A DNA stretch of 64,000 nt from Paenibacillus sp. FSL A5-0031 (GCF_001956295.1 NZ_MRTD01000012.1:186001-250000); one strand, 5' to 3'. Counted from the first letter of the stretch, positions 10,162-18,537 are shown. Made by a program: numbers and translations. Notes: generated from the sequence alone by a model not told the origin.

Positions 10162-10620
10162 TTACATGGGTTTGGCGGACATATCAAAATCAACATCTTC
10201 TATAAATTCGATAATTTCCCCATTTGGGCTATGAATAACTGCGTTCCTTACAAGAAGAGGTGGTTCGCCAAGAGAAAGGCAATCTGGTTTTACAAAAGGT
10301 TTCGCCCCATGAGCGAGTGCCTTTTGATACATTTCATCTACGTTATCCACATAAAAGGCGAAATGCAATAATGCTCCATGAGCGATATCCTTTTCAGATA
10401 ATGCTTTTTTCCCTTGAGCGGGAATGACTGCATCGTTATCAAAGATCTCAATACAGGTCCTTTGGTCAGGTGAAACCAGCATGGAAGCTTCCTTAATTTG
10501 AAATAAGGGCAAACTCCAATGATGGCCTAACTTGAACCCTAAAACCTCAATATAGAATGCAATCGTTGCTTTATAATCTATAGCTTGGATAGCTACATGC
10601 GAAAGGCCTTTTACGCTCAT
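10162..10620 (-). CDS. VOC (glyoxalase/bleomycin-resistance) family protein
   Basis: Small metalloenzyme-fold protein of about 152 residues. The N-terminal beta-alpha-beta module begins GLSHVAIQAIDYKATIAFY, the usual VOC start, and the second module ends with HSPNGEIIEFIE, where the final Glu is a typical metal ligand. AAGGAG upstream serves either GTG 10623 or ATG 10620. It is divergent from the Lrp-type regulator, which may control it. The substrate cannot be told from sequence. Confidence 0.85.
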   Translation of the reverse strand: MSVKGLSHVAIQAIDYKATIAFYIEVLGFKLGHHWSLPLFQIKEASMLVSPDQRTCIEIFDNDAVIPAQGKKALSEKDIAHGALLHFAFYVDNVDEMYQKALAHGAKPFVKPDCLSLGEPPLLVRNAVIHSPNGEIIEFIEDVDFDMSAKPM

Positions 10621-10693
10621 CACTAATCGCTCCTTAAATAATATATGTAAATTATAGAGGCATTAAAGGATGAGAAACATGCAAAAGATAAGC

Positions 10694-10719
10694 ATTTTAT
10701 AGTAATATGGTTATAAAAT
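10694..10719. promoter_or_regulatory. Inverted repeat in VOC/Lrp divergent promoter region
   Basis: ATTTTATA and TATAAAAT form a perfect 8-bp inverted repeat with a 10-bp spacer, midway between the divergent VOC and Lrp genes. Lrp/AsnC proteins bind AT-rich palindromes near their own genes, so this is a candidate operator. Confidence 0.45.
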
Positions 10720-10776
10720 ATAAGGTATTTTAGATGAAAAGGTTTATTTCATGTTAATGATCAGGAGGCTCTTACT

Positions 10777-11211
10777 ATGGAACATCCTATGGATGACATT
10801 GATAAAAAAATTATGGCATTACTTCAGTACAATGCACGGATGTCCATTTCTCAAATTAGCAAAGAGGTATCGATGTCGCAACCATCCGTTAAAGAAAGAA
10901 TACTCAAGTTGGAAGAGAAAAACATTATCGCTGGGTACAATACCGTTTTTAATTTGCGTGAAATGAATCGAGGCACGACCACGTTTATTTTAATAAAAAC
11001 AGAACATTGCAAAGAGATTACTGACTTTTGTGAACATGCTATGGAAGTAACCGATTTATTTCGGATTAGTGGAGAATATAATTATCTTATTAAGGTGCAA
11101 ACCGCATCCATTGAGGAACTGGCTGAATTTCAAGATTCTCTTATCAAGTTCGGACCTTCAAAGTCTCATATCAGTTTGAAAAATATGTTAGAAAATAGAA
11201 TTTTGCTTTAG
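10777..11211 (+). CDS. Lrp/AsnC family transcriptional regulator
   Basis: 144 residues. An N-terminal winged HTH (MDDIDKKIMALLQYNARMS, then ISKEVSMSQPSVKERILKLEEK) is joined to a RAM (ligand-binding, oligomerising) domain with FRISGEYNYLIKVQTASIEELAEF. Start ATG 10777 has CAGGAGGC upstream. Such proteins usually sense amino acids and control an adjacent transporter; the gene immediately downstream appears lost (see 11231-11287). Confidence 0.92.
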   Translation: MEHPMDDIDKKIMALLQYNARMSISQISKEVSMSQPSVKERILKLEEKNIIAGYNTVFNLREMNRGTTTFILIKTEHCKEITDFCEHAMEVTDLFRISGEYNYLIKVQTASIEELAEFQDSLIKFGPSKSHISLKNMLENRILL

Positions 11212-11230
11212 TTGAGGGGGAAGTGCGAGG

Positions 11231-11287
11231 ATGACGACAGTTCTGCTTGCCACACTAAAGAAGACATTGAATAAGAATGATATCTGA
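11231..11287 (+). other. 18-codon ORF with ribosome site, abutting a terminator (possible gene remnant)
   Basis: Following GAGGGGGAAGTGCGAGG, ATG 11231 opens a frame of 18 codons (MTTVLLATLKKTLNKNDI) ending 6 bp before a terminator stem. The position after an Lrp gene and before a terminator fits the 5' remnant of a deleted amino-acid exporter, or a leader-type peptide. Neither can be proved here. Confidence 0.3.
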
Positions 11288-11293
11288 GTCGAG

Positions 11294-11315
11294 ACAGCAG
11301 AAATGCTGTTTTTTG
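11294..11315 (+). terminator. Terminator after the Lrp gene
   Basis: ACAGCA-gaaa-TGCTGT followed by TTTTTT. Confidence 0.8.
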
Positions 11316-11428
11316 TTTATTATGATGCAGTAACAAAGTTGAGTATAAACACTAAATGAGTTGTGTTTCATAAGAAAAGGTCAACCAGAAGCTTCTGATT
11401 GACCTTATTTTTGGTGCTATACGAAAGC

Positions 11429-12316
11429 TCAATGCACTTCATTTCGCCGCAGTTCCTCTTTTACATATTGCATGAAAAGAATTTTGGATGATGAATTATA
11501 CTCCGTGTTACGTAATTGCAGCAAACCGACCGGAATGGATGAATCCTTCAGTTCAACGTGTATTTTCACAACATTCGTGGGTAACGCTGTTGAATCTAGA
11601 ACGGCTCCAACGGAAGGTATTCGCTGAACGAACCCAGGAATAGCCGAAATTTGATTCACCGTATATAGAAAAGGGGTTTCGGTGTAATGGGAATATTGCT
11701 TAGCTAACCGCAGATAATACAAGCAGGTATTTCCTCCAACGATCATCGGATAGTTAAGCAGTTCTTCAAAGGATATTATTCCGTTTCTTTCAGCCAAGGG
11801 ATGGTTGTTCGCTACAATGAAGGAAATATTCTCGTTATATAGAGGCTCAAAACTAAATGAAGAAAAATCGGCAGGCTCTCCGCATATGGCAAAGTCCAGT
11901 TGGTTCTGGAGTACCGCTCGTGACAAGGAGTCGGTGTTCCCGCTGACAAAGTGACATGATACTTTTGGTTTAAGTTCCTGGAATTGTCGCAGAGAGCTGG
12001 GCAGCACATGCTCGAATATCGATGCTAGCCCTCCGATGCGCAGGGAGCCGATCTCCTCTCTTTGCAAAGCTTTTGCTTGTTCAGTTACATGGTTCCAGTG
12101 TTGAATGAGCTTGTCAATTTCCACGGCAAAAATTTGTCCAGAAGCGGTTAACTCTGCATCCCATCCTCGCTTAAATAGCTGGATGCCCAATTCCTTCTCC
12201 AGCCGCTGGACTTGATTAGTAATCGTAGACTGCGCGTAATTCAACTTTGTGGCAGCCTTGGTGAAGTTTCCTTCTTGAATAATCGTTCGAAACGTAACTA
12301 GTTCCTTTAAGTCCAT
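11429..12316 (-). CDS. LysR family transcriptional regulator
   Basis: About 295 residues. The N-terminal winged HTH reads FRTIIQEGNFTKAATKLNYAQSTITNQVQRLEKELG, the classic LysR signature. The C-terminal periplasmic-binding-like effector domain includes LRIGGLASIFEHVLP and LDFAICGEP. I choose the Met of MDLKEL at 12316 because GGAGA lies 8 bases before it; the upstream Met at 12331 has no such site. It is divergent from the tautomerase/CMD genes with a perfect palindrome between them, the standard arrangement for a LysR regulator and its target. Confidence 0.93.
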   Translation of the reverse strand: MDLKELVTFRTIIQEGNFTKAATKLNYAQSTITNQVQRLEKELGIQLFKRGWDAELTASGQIFAVEIDKLIQHWNHVTEQAKALQREEIGSLRIGGLASIFEHVLPSSLRQFQELKPKVSCHFVSGNTDSLSRAVLQNQLDFAICGEPADFSSFSFEPLYNENISFIVANNHPLAERNGIISFEELLNYPMIVGGNTCLYYLRLAKQYSHYTETPFLYTVNQISAIPGFVQRIPSVGAVLDSTALPTNVVKIHVELKDSSIPVGLLQLRNTEYNSSSKILFMQYVKEELRRNEVH

Positions 12317-12334
12317 AGCACATATCTCCATCGG

Positions 12335-12370
12335 TATAATTGAATTACAATATCACTTTATTCAATTATA
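12335..12370. promoter_or_regulatory. Perfect 11-bp inverted repeat, probable LysR operator
   Basis: TATAATTGAAT (12335-12345) and ATTCAATTATA (12360-12370) are exact reverse complements with a 14-bp spacer, between the divergent LysR gene and the tautomerase gene. LysR sites are typically interrupted palindromes in just this position. Confidence 0.7.
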
Positions 12371-12425
12371 CAAATAAATTAGCGGAGAGTAAAATGAAGT
12401 TAGCCCATTGAAGGAGTGATATAAT

Positions 12426-12824
12426 ATGCCATTTATCAGAGTAAGTTACATGGAAAACCAATATGGGAAAGAGCAGCTACCCATCATAAGCCATGCGATT
12501 ATGAATGCACTAATTCAGCATTTTAACGTGCCGGAAGATGATTGCTTTCAAGTTTTCCATTCACACAAAGAAAGCGAGTTTTATTTTAGCCGGAATTACT
12601 TAAATATAGAGCGAAGTGACGGGCTGCTCTATATTCAAATTACGCTCAAATCTGGAAGAAGCACCGAGCAGAAAAAAAGCTTTTACGCAAAGTTAGCCGA
12701 ACGATTATCAAATACGCTCAACATGAGGAAAGAAGACGTTTTCGTCGTACTGGTCGACACGGAATTTGAGGACTGGTCATTCGGTAACGGCGTTGCACAA
12801 ATGATCGAACGTCCAGACAACTAG
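12426..12824 (+). CDS. Tautomerase-superfamily protein
   Basis: 132 residues starting MPFIRVSY; removal of the initiator Met exposes Pro 1, the catalytic base of this superfamily. Length and the HFNVPEDDCFQVFHSH region fit the malonate-semialdehyde-decarboxylase/Tautomerase_2 type rather than the 60-residue 4-oxalocrotonate tautomerase. AAGGAGTG precedes the start. It is 13 bp from the carboxymuconolactone-decarboxylase-like gene and divergent from LysR, so the pair probably handles a keto/enol acid or reactive aldehyde. Confidence 0.85.
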   Translation: MPFIRVSYMENQYGKEQLPIISHAIMNALIQHFNVPEDDCFQVFHSHKESEFYFSRNYLNIERSDGLLYIQITLKSGRSTEQKKSFYAKLAERLSNTLNMRKEDVFVVLVDTEFEDWSFGNGVAQMIERPDN

Positions 12825-12837
12825 GGGAGGCATAAGA

Positions 12838-13167
12838 ATGAACCATCGAAAAATTAAATCAACTGCCCGTGAATCTTTTGGGGATATTGCACCTACTTTC
12901 GTGCGATATTCGGAAGAAGTACTCTTCGGGGACGTGTGGAGAAGAGAACAATTATCGCTTCGGGAACGCAGTCTCCTTACGATATCAGCACTAGTCGCCG
13001 GTGGACTTTCAGAACAGCTTTCTTATCATCTCCGCCTTGCAAAAGAGAACGGTCTGAATGAAGAAGAGTTGATCGAAGCGCTGACCCATCTCGCGTTTTA
13101 CGCTGGATGGCCGCGAGCCGCGTCGGCGATTCAAGTTGCGAAGGAAGTATTCGAGGAGAACACATAA
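12838..13167 (+). CDS. Carboxymuconolactone decarboxylase (CMD) family protein
   Basis: 109-residue all-helical protein with the CMD core: REQLSLRERSLLTISALVAGG, then HLRLAKENGLNEEELIEALTHLAFYAGWPRA. The AhpD-type CxxC pair is absent, so it is not an alkylhydroperoxidase of that type; it resembles gamma-CMD-like proteins. Ribosome site GGGGAGGC precedes ATG 12838. It is co-transcribed with the tautomerase upstream. Confidence 0.88.
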   Translation: MNHRKIKSTARESFGDIAPTFVRYSEEVLFGDVWRREQLSLRERSLLTISALVAGGLSEQLSYHLRLAKENGLNEEELIEALTHLAFYAGWPRAASAIQVAKEVFEENT

Positions 13168-13171
13168 AGAT

Positions 13172-13362
13172 GGAACACGCCAATTTGGGCGTGTTTTTTT
13201 GTGTAAATGGATGTCCAATAAAGTTTATGGAATAGTTAAGTTGAAACCTAAGAGGAGGACGCAAGCATGTCAACTGTGACCTTTTATCGCAAGGATTTGC
13301 TGCCTTTTTTGGAAGCAAAACGATGTATGAGGAGCGATCTTGCCTATCAAAAGCATTTTCAT
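13172..13362 (+). repeat. Duplicated segment, copy A
   Basis: This segment (terminator stem, leader, ribosome site and first 32 codons of an AraC gene) is repeated at 14435-14649. Copy A lacks about 25 bp of the leader that in copy B contains a TATACT-like -10 box, and breaks off after the codons for KHFH. Confidence 0.85.
13174..13200 (+). terminator. Terminator after the tautomerase/CMD operon
   Basis: AACACGCC-aatttg-GGCGTGTT followed by TTTTT. The same terminator, one loop base different, recurs at 14437. Confidence 0.88.
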
Positions 13363-13419
13363 ACTTTCGGAATAGACCCTCTCTCTTTGACGATAACTAT
13401 TGGCAGCGGTAGACTTTGA
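13267..13419 (+). pseudogene. Truncated 5' copy of the AraC-family gene at 14554
   Basis: The first 32 codons match the intact gene at 14554 with two substitutions (K for E, L for S), including its GAGGAGG ribosome site. After position 13362 similarity stops abruptly, and a further 18 unrelated codons lead to TGA. The HTH domain is missing, so the product could not bind DNA. A tandem duplication followed by insertion or deletion would explain it; the acyltransferase-like gene lies between the two copies. Confidence 0.8.
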
Positions 13420-13587
13420 GAGGGGACAAATGGGTAGACAAGATAAAAGGAAAATTAATTGAATAGATCAAAACTTTACTCTTGATGAAAAAATATTCAA
13501 GGAGTACAATTTTTTCAAAATAATCAGGAGAGATTGACTATAAATAAATCTTTTACCTGATTTGATGAAAAAAGAGGTGGAATTGTC

Positions 13588-14394
13588 TTGGACATAACAA
13601 AGTTTTGTGAGGGAATTAGGCTTAACGAAGCTGCTCGGCGGCAAGTGTATGCGTATCCTATGAAGGAAGAGGAGTATAGTCAATATAAACAACATTTTCT
13701 TTCAGATCGATATTCATTTTTTGAAAACGTAAAGCAAACAACAGATTATAGGAAATTGTTATTGTATTTATTTGTTAGATTTGCTGTCGATGCGTATCAG
13801 GAATACCAGATACGAGGGATTAGTGATCAATATTATTATGATACCTTCTCAGATATTCAGATCTGGTGTTTAAACTGCAAGCGAGATTTTAATGAATACG
13901 GAATCGAGGAATATAATTGGCTGCAGGAGCATGTTCAGCTTCGTTTATTCCGATTGGGCAGATTGCAATTTCAGCCTTTTGCTATAGATCGTGATTTAGA
14001 GGTAGAAGGACAAAAAATATTTAAAAATCAAATTGTGCTTAATGTACATATTCCACAAGGCGAACCTCTTTCTCAACAGGGCGTAGAAGAGTCCTTTGAA
14101 TTAGCCAGAGTTTTTTTTAGAGGAATATCTCCAGTGTACATTTGTCATTCGTGGCTGCTTTATCCGGATTTAAATAAGATTTTAAGTCATGGCTCCAATA
14201 TATTACAGTTTCAAAAGCATTTTTACATCTATGATATCGATGAGGCTTCAAGGGAAGCAGAGCAAAGAATTTTCAACCGATTAAGTGCAAACCCATACAG
14301 TTATGAAGAGGAAACAAGCTTACAGCGCAGTGCGAAAGCATTTCTAGTTGCTGGGAACAACCTAGGAAGCGGTTTTGGAATTAAGCTGGACTAA
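13588..14394 (+). CDS. Acyltransferase-domain protein (NAT_N / GNAT-like C-terminal type)
   Basis: 268 residues, start TTG 13588 with AGAGGTGG 7 bases upstream. The N-terminal helical half contains YYDTFSDIQIWCLN and the block EYNWLQEHVQLRLFRLGRLQFQP, which I recognise from two-domain 'acyltransferase domain-containing' proteins of Firmicutes. The second half (LNVHIPQGEPLS, then YICHSWLLYP) corresponds to their GNAT-like C-terminal domain. Acyl donor and acceptor are unknown. It is flanked by the two copies of the duplicated AraC segment. Confidence 0.65.
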   Translation: MDITKFCEGIRLNEAARRQVYAYPMKEEEYSQYKQHFLSDRYSFFENVKQTTDYRKLLLYLFVRFAVDAYQEYQIRGISDQYYYDTFSDIQIWCLNCKRDFNEYGIEEYNWLQEHVQLRLFRLGRLQFQPFAIDRDLEVEGQKIFKNQIVLNVHIPQGEPLSQQGVEESFELARVFFRGISPVYICHSWLLYPDLNKILSHGSNILQFQKHFYIYDIDEASREAEQRIFNRLSANPYSYEEETSLQRSAKAFLVAGNNLGSGFGIKLD

Positions 14395-14434
14395 GAAAAA
14401 TTCAATTGTGAAACTCCATCAATCGCTACTAAGA

Positions 14435-14649
14435 AGAACACGCCAATTCGGGCGTGTTTTTTTGTGTATATGGATGTCCATTAGTTCACTAGAATCATGA
14501 TATACTAAAGCTTACTGAATAGTTAAGTTGAAGCCTAAGAGGAGGACACAAGTATGTCAACTGTGACCTTTTACCGCGAGGATTCGCTGCCTTTTTTGGA
14601 AGCAAAGCGATGTATGAGGAGCGATCTTGCCTATCAAAAGCATTTTCAT
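14435..14649 (+). repeat. Duplicated segment, copy B (with intact AraC gene)
   Basis: Counterpart of 13172-13362. It contains the same terminator, the AATAGTTAAGTTGAA leader, ribosome site and 32 first codons, plus about 25 bp with a possible -10 box (TATACT, around 14500) missing from copy A. Confidence 0.85.
14437..14464 (+). terminator. Terminator after the acyltransferase-like gene
   Basis: AACACGCC-aattcg-GGCGTGTT followed by a run of seven T, duplicated from the terminator at 13174. Confidence 0.85.
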
Positions 14650-15360
14650 GAGGAATATTCGATTGGACTTATAGATGAGGGAGAAACGAGCGCATGGTGC
14701 GATGGAACGCTGCTTCAGGTTGAAGCGGGAAGAGTCATTAGCTTTCCGCCAAAAATGATGCATGCTTGTCAACCTCTTGATGATATGGAGTGGCAGTACA
14801 AGATGCTTTTCATCAAGCCCGAATGGTTTCAAGGCCTTAATCATACAGAGCTTGACCAGCTTGATATCCCGTACTTGCTGGAAGAGGGTAAAAATAATGC
14901 TTGTCGATTGCAAATAAACCGGACGATGGAGGCACTTATTAGCAAAGGTACTCCGCTTGAGATCGAAACGGCTTTAATCGAGCTGATACAAGCACTCGTT
15001 AGTCAGAATACGGATGATCTTGAACACGAATCACAGCGTAAACAGGATCAAAAGTACGTCAAACTGATAAAAGAGTATCTGCATGCGCATTTTGACGAAA
15101 ATGTTACGTTGGAGCAGCTGGAGAATGAAGCGGGTATTAGCAGATTTCATCTTGTTCGTCTATTTAAGAAATGGAGTCATCTGCCTCCGCACGCTTATCA
15201 GATTTTGCTGAGAATCAATCATGCAAAGCTGGAATTGACCAAGCAGCGACCAATATCCGAAATTGCAGCAGAAGTGGGCTTTTATGATCAGAGTCACTTT
15301 TCTAAAGCATTTGTCAAAATCGTTGGGGCAACGCCGCAAAAATATGCTTTGTCTATTTGA
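14554..15360 (+). CDS. AraC family transcriptional regulator (cupin + HTH_18)
   Basis: 268 residues. The N-terminal AraC-binding cupin region has KHFHEEYSIGLIDEGE and MMHACQPLD. The C-terminal double HTH has FDENVTLEQLENEAGISRFHLVRLFKKW and PISEIAAEVGFYDQSHFSKAFVKIVGATPQKY. GAGGAGG precedes ATG 14554. The family member type often regulates an adjacent amino-acid exporter; here the next gene is proline-dehydrogenase-like, 82 bp downstream. A truncated copy of its 5' end lies at 13267-13419. Confidence 0.92.
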   Translation: MSTVTFYREDSLPFLEAKRCMRSDLAYQKHFHEEYSIGLIDEGETSAWCDGTLLQVEAGRVISFPPKMMHACQPLDDMEWQYKMLFIKPEWFQGLNHTELDQLDIPYLLEEGKNNACRLQINRTMEALISKGTPLEIETALIELIQALVSQNTDDLEHESQRKQDQKYVKLIKEYLHAHFDENVTLEQLENEAGISRFHLVRLFKKWSHLPPHAYQILLRINHAKLELTKQRPISEIAAEVGFYDQSHFSKAFVKIVGATPQKYALSI

Positions 15361-15442
15361 AATGGAGCAATTTTATACAATACCGCTTCCTGCCTAACTT
15401 GTAAACTTAGATTTACTTGAATGAAGGAGTGGTAGAACCATT

Positions 15443-16411
15443 ATGCATAACAGATCAGACTTAGAAAAACAATTTACAGCTGCGCTCAAATCTATCGCTC
15501 GTCGTCCTGACTTAAAGTCATATGTGGAGCAAACGCCACAGCTGAACCAAATACTGCGAGGTGCTGCTGCGCGGTATGTAACGGGTGAAGCAAGGCAAGA
15601 TGGAGTTGAAGCAGCAAGCGAGCTTTCCGCAAAAGGATACGCGGTATCACTCGAGTATATCGGCGAGAATACTGCTGATGTCGCTAAATGTGAGGCAGCA
15701 GTTACAGAAATGTTGGCGCTCATCCATGAAGCTCGGCAAAATGAGCTCTCCGCACGAGTATCATTTGATCTATCACATATCGGGCTCTCGCTGGATACGG
15801 AGCTTGCTTATTCGAATCTTATGAATTTAGCTGAGCAGGCGCAGAAAGCTGGCATTGAACTATTCATTAGTATGGAAGAGTCCTCGAAGACGGACAGAAT
15901 ACTGACTATATTTGAGCAAGTTGCTTCTATTTATCCGAATGTCGGCATTACGTTACAGGCGCATTTGAAAAGAACACCGCAGGATTTGGCAGCTATATCC
16001 TCACCTAGCCGTATCCGCATCGTCAAAGGCGCGTATCAAGAATCCAGTGAATACTCGTTACCTCGTTCTCCAGCACTAAATGATCGTTATGTTGAACTTG
16101 CCCAGAGCGCGCTCCGCCAAGGACATCGTGTATCGATCGCTACCCATGATGAGTCCATTATTGAACAACTTCTTAATCAAGGAGTGGGATCAAGTTCAAA
16201 TGCTGAGTTTGAAATGCTGTATGGCATTCGTCCAGATCTGAGCAGCAAGCTGAAAGCAGCAGGACATCCAATCAGGATTTATCTTACTTATGGACATGAA
16301 TGGTATTTGTACTTGTGCCATCGCATTGCGGAGTACCCGCCGAATCTTTTTCAAGCTGTCATAGATACAGTAAGTCATGAGGGAGTCAAGCCTGTGCAGT
16401 CGTATGAGTGA
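15443..16411 (+). CDS. Proline dehydrogenase-like FAD protein
   Basis: 322 residues with the PRODH barrel landmarks SLEYIGE, RIRIVKGAYQE, FEMLYGIRPDL and YGHEWYLYL, matching stand-alone bacterial PRODHs in length and order. Characterised members have two adjacent arginines on the last helix that hold the proline carboxylate; here the stretch reads CHRIAEYP, so the first is His 293 with Arg 294 retained, and the usual Arg before Pro is Tyr. Activity on proline is therefore uncertain. No P5C dehydrogenase gene is adjacent. AAGGAGTGG precedes the start. Confidence 0.8.
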   Translation: MHNRSDLEKQFTAALKSIARRPDLKSYVEQTPQLNQILRGAAARYVTGEARQDGVEAASELSAKGYAVSLEYIGENTADVAKCEAAVTEMLALIHEARQNELSARVSFDLSHIGLSLDTELAYSNLMNLAEQAQKAGIELFISMEESSKTDRILTIFEQVASIYPNVGITLQAHLKRTPQDLAAISSPSRIRIVKGAYQESSEYSLPRSPALNDRYVELAQSALRQGHRVSIATHDESIIEQLLNQGVGSSSNAEFEMLYGIRPDLSSKLKAAGHPIRIYLTYGHEWYLYLCHRIAEYPPNLFQAVIDTVSHEGVKPVQSYE

Positions 16412-16464
16412 AGGAACTTAGTGGTGTGATGCTTTCAAGAGAGAGCAACTACAAAAATGATCGT

Positions 16465-16497
16465 AAAACGCTTGAATTTTCGAGCGTTTTTTTGTTT
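16465..16497 (+). terminator. Terminator after the PRODH-like gene
   Basis: AAAACGCT and AGCGTTTT flank a short loop, followed by a T-run. Confidence 0.82.
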
Positions 16498-16661
16498 TTT
16501 GCTTATTTATAGAAAAATGAGCATCTAAGCAAATTTATTTTATTGTTTGGGAGGTTTTGGGTACATTGGTCTAGAATTGTAGTTATAAGTAGTTCCGAAG
16601 TCTATGTTTTAACCGTAAACTAATTAAACTTTCGCTTGATAAACGAACTGGAGAAGCCATA

Positions 16662-18533
16662 ATGATAATTAATAATAACCCATCTGCTATTAACGCTCAT
16701 AATAGTTTAAAGAAAAATAATATCCAAACATCTAAAGCATCGGAAAAGCTGTCTTCGGGTCTTCGGATTAATCGTGCAGCTGATGATGCAGCAGGACTAG
16801 CCATTTCAGAGAAGATGAGAGCTCAAATCAGAGGGTTAGATCAAGCACATAAAAACGTTCAAAATGGGATATCGCTTATTCAGACTGCTGAAAGCGGATA
16901 CCAGGAAATAACGGATATCATTCAACGACAAAGAGAATTGATTATTCAAGGCATGAATGATACGAATACGTTTGAGGACAAGCAGAAAATTGACCAAGAA
17001 ATTCAACAGCTTAAAGAAGAAATAAATAGAATTGCTACCCAAACGGAATTCAATACCATTAATCTTTTGGGACGAGATGACTTTCAAATATTAGCCGACC
17101 GTTCAAGTCATACGATTAAAGTAAATACATCGGGACCGTTTCCTCCAACGACTATAATTAATGAACGGACAACATCCTTTTTTCCAATTGGTATGACTGA
17201 GGTTCCCGTAACCGCTCAATCTTCGAATACGAATACAACGATCGGTAACGTTAACCATTTTAACGCTTCAGTCACACCCATTACTTCACCTGATGGACGT
17301 GAGGGGTATAACAATTACGAAAAAAATGAACATATCCATACAGAGACAACAACTACAGGTACCTATTATTATGGAAGAGAACTAGTCAGCGATCCTAGAT
17401 ATAAAGAGCTTGATATTAAGCATTTTTCTATTAATAATGTGTTTTTTCAGACTGAGCTTATTCCAAGTGGAACTACAGTCGGACAGTACCCTGATTTTGG
17501 CGGATTTGAAGATCGGTTCATAACTGTTGAAATAGACGGTATCTCTCATACTCTTGATAACTTTACTTTAACGAGCTCGGCTATAACCTCGAGTGCGATT
17601 ACAGCCGTTTATGAAAAAGATGGTATTGAAATTGAAAAGATGATGTCGACGGACGGGTCGGCTTTTAAAGCAGAGTTTAAAATTAAAAATCATTCCGGTG
17701 TAGATGATAAACAAATCAAATTTAGTGCTGGTTTTAAGCCGGAATACGACGGATCATATAATATTTCGTCCTCCAGCGGAGTTCCTACAGGCGTTACTGC
17801 TATTCAAACGGAAATACCGAATTCAGGGACTGTGTTTGAACTATCAAACGATCTTGTGAATTACGATTTTTCATTCCTGAATGGCGGAAGCTACGTTAAG
17901 CCTAATTCATTAACAACGGGAAGCGATATTTTGCAATCGTCAAACTCTGGCCCCAATGTTATTACTCCATCATGGGAAACGACGGATCTTGATGATGGCG
18001 CTGTTTTGGAATTTGGCATTGTGCTAAATCATTTTAATTTTAAGAAAGATGTTTACCTTGTAACGAATAAAACGACAAGTCAAATTGATTCTATTATTGA
18101 AACCGTTACTACGGACATAACGGATGTGGACTATATTCCGCCTCGACTTGATATTCAAATCGGGGCAAATGAAAATCAAACGATGATTATTCCCCTTTTC
18201 AGTGTGAAGCTGGAAGGTTTGGGTATTGCCGATATGTCTATTTTACCGCCGGCCATACCTAGTGAATCGCTAGCTCAAGCAGATCATGCCATAACAAGAG
18301 TTACAAACTATAGAACGATTTATGGAGCATTGCAAAATCGATTAGAACACACAGCGAACAACTTAGGAAATTATGCCGAAAATTTAACCGCAGCAGAATC
18401 ACGAATACGTGATGCTGATATGGCAAAAGAGATGATGGATTTAACCAAATCGCGTATTCTGAATCAAACAGCACAAGCTATGCTCGCTCAGGCTAATCAG
18501 AATCCACAGGCTATTTTACATTTGATCCAGTAA
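16662..18533 (+). CDS. Flagellin-like protein with a long central insert
   Basis: 623 residues. The first 135 residues are a canonical flagellin D0/D1 helix: SKASEKLSSGLRINRAADDAAGLAISEKM and NGISLIQTAESGYQEI. The last 65 match the C-terminal helix: NLTAAESRIRDADMAKEM and AMLAQANQNPQ. The central 400 or so residues are Thr/Ser/Asn-rich, predicted beta, and unlike standard flagellins of about 270-300 residues. It stands alone, away from other motility genes, suggesting an alternative or surface-variant filament. GGAGAAG lies 6 bases before ATG 16662. Confidence 0.88.
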   Translation: MIINNNPSAINAHNSLKKNNIQTSKASEKLSSGLRINRAADDAAGLAISEKMRAQIRGLDQAHKNVQNGISLIQTAESGYQEITDIIQRQRELIIQGMNDTNTFEDKQKIDQEIQQLKEEINRIATQTEFNTINLLGRDDFQILADRSSHTIKVNTSGPFPPTTIINERTTSFFPIGMTEVPVTAQSSNTNTTIGNVNHFNASVTPITSPDGREGYNNYEKNEHIHTETTTTGTYYYGRELVSDPRYKELDIKHFSINNVFFQTELIPSGTTVGQYPDFGGFEDRFITVEIDGISHTLDNFTLTSSAITSSAITAVYEKDGIEIEKMMSTDGSAFKAEFKIKNHSGVDDKQIKFSAGFKPEYDGSYNISSSSGVPTGVTAIQTEIPNSGTVFELSNDLVNYDFSFLNGGSYVKPNSLTTGSDILQSSNSGPNVITPSWETTDLDDGAVLEFGIVLNHFNFKKDVYLVTNKTTSQIDSIIETVTTDITDVDYIPPRLDIQIGANENQTMIIPLFSVKLEGLGIADMSILPPAIPSESLAQADHAITRVTNYRTIYGALQNRLEHTANNLGNYAENLTAAESRIRDADMAKEMMDLTKSRILNQTAQAMLAQANQNPQAILHLIQ

Positions 18534-18537
18534 CATG

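Noticed and set aside
16616-16642. Sigma-D-like promoter (TAAA-N15-CTTGATAA) before the flagellin gene
   Set aside because: Spacing fits, but the -10 box matches only five of eight positions and the start would fall at the ribosome site, leaving almost no leader.
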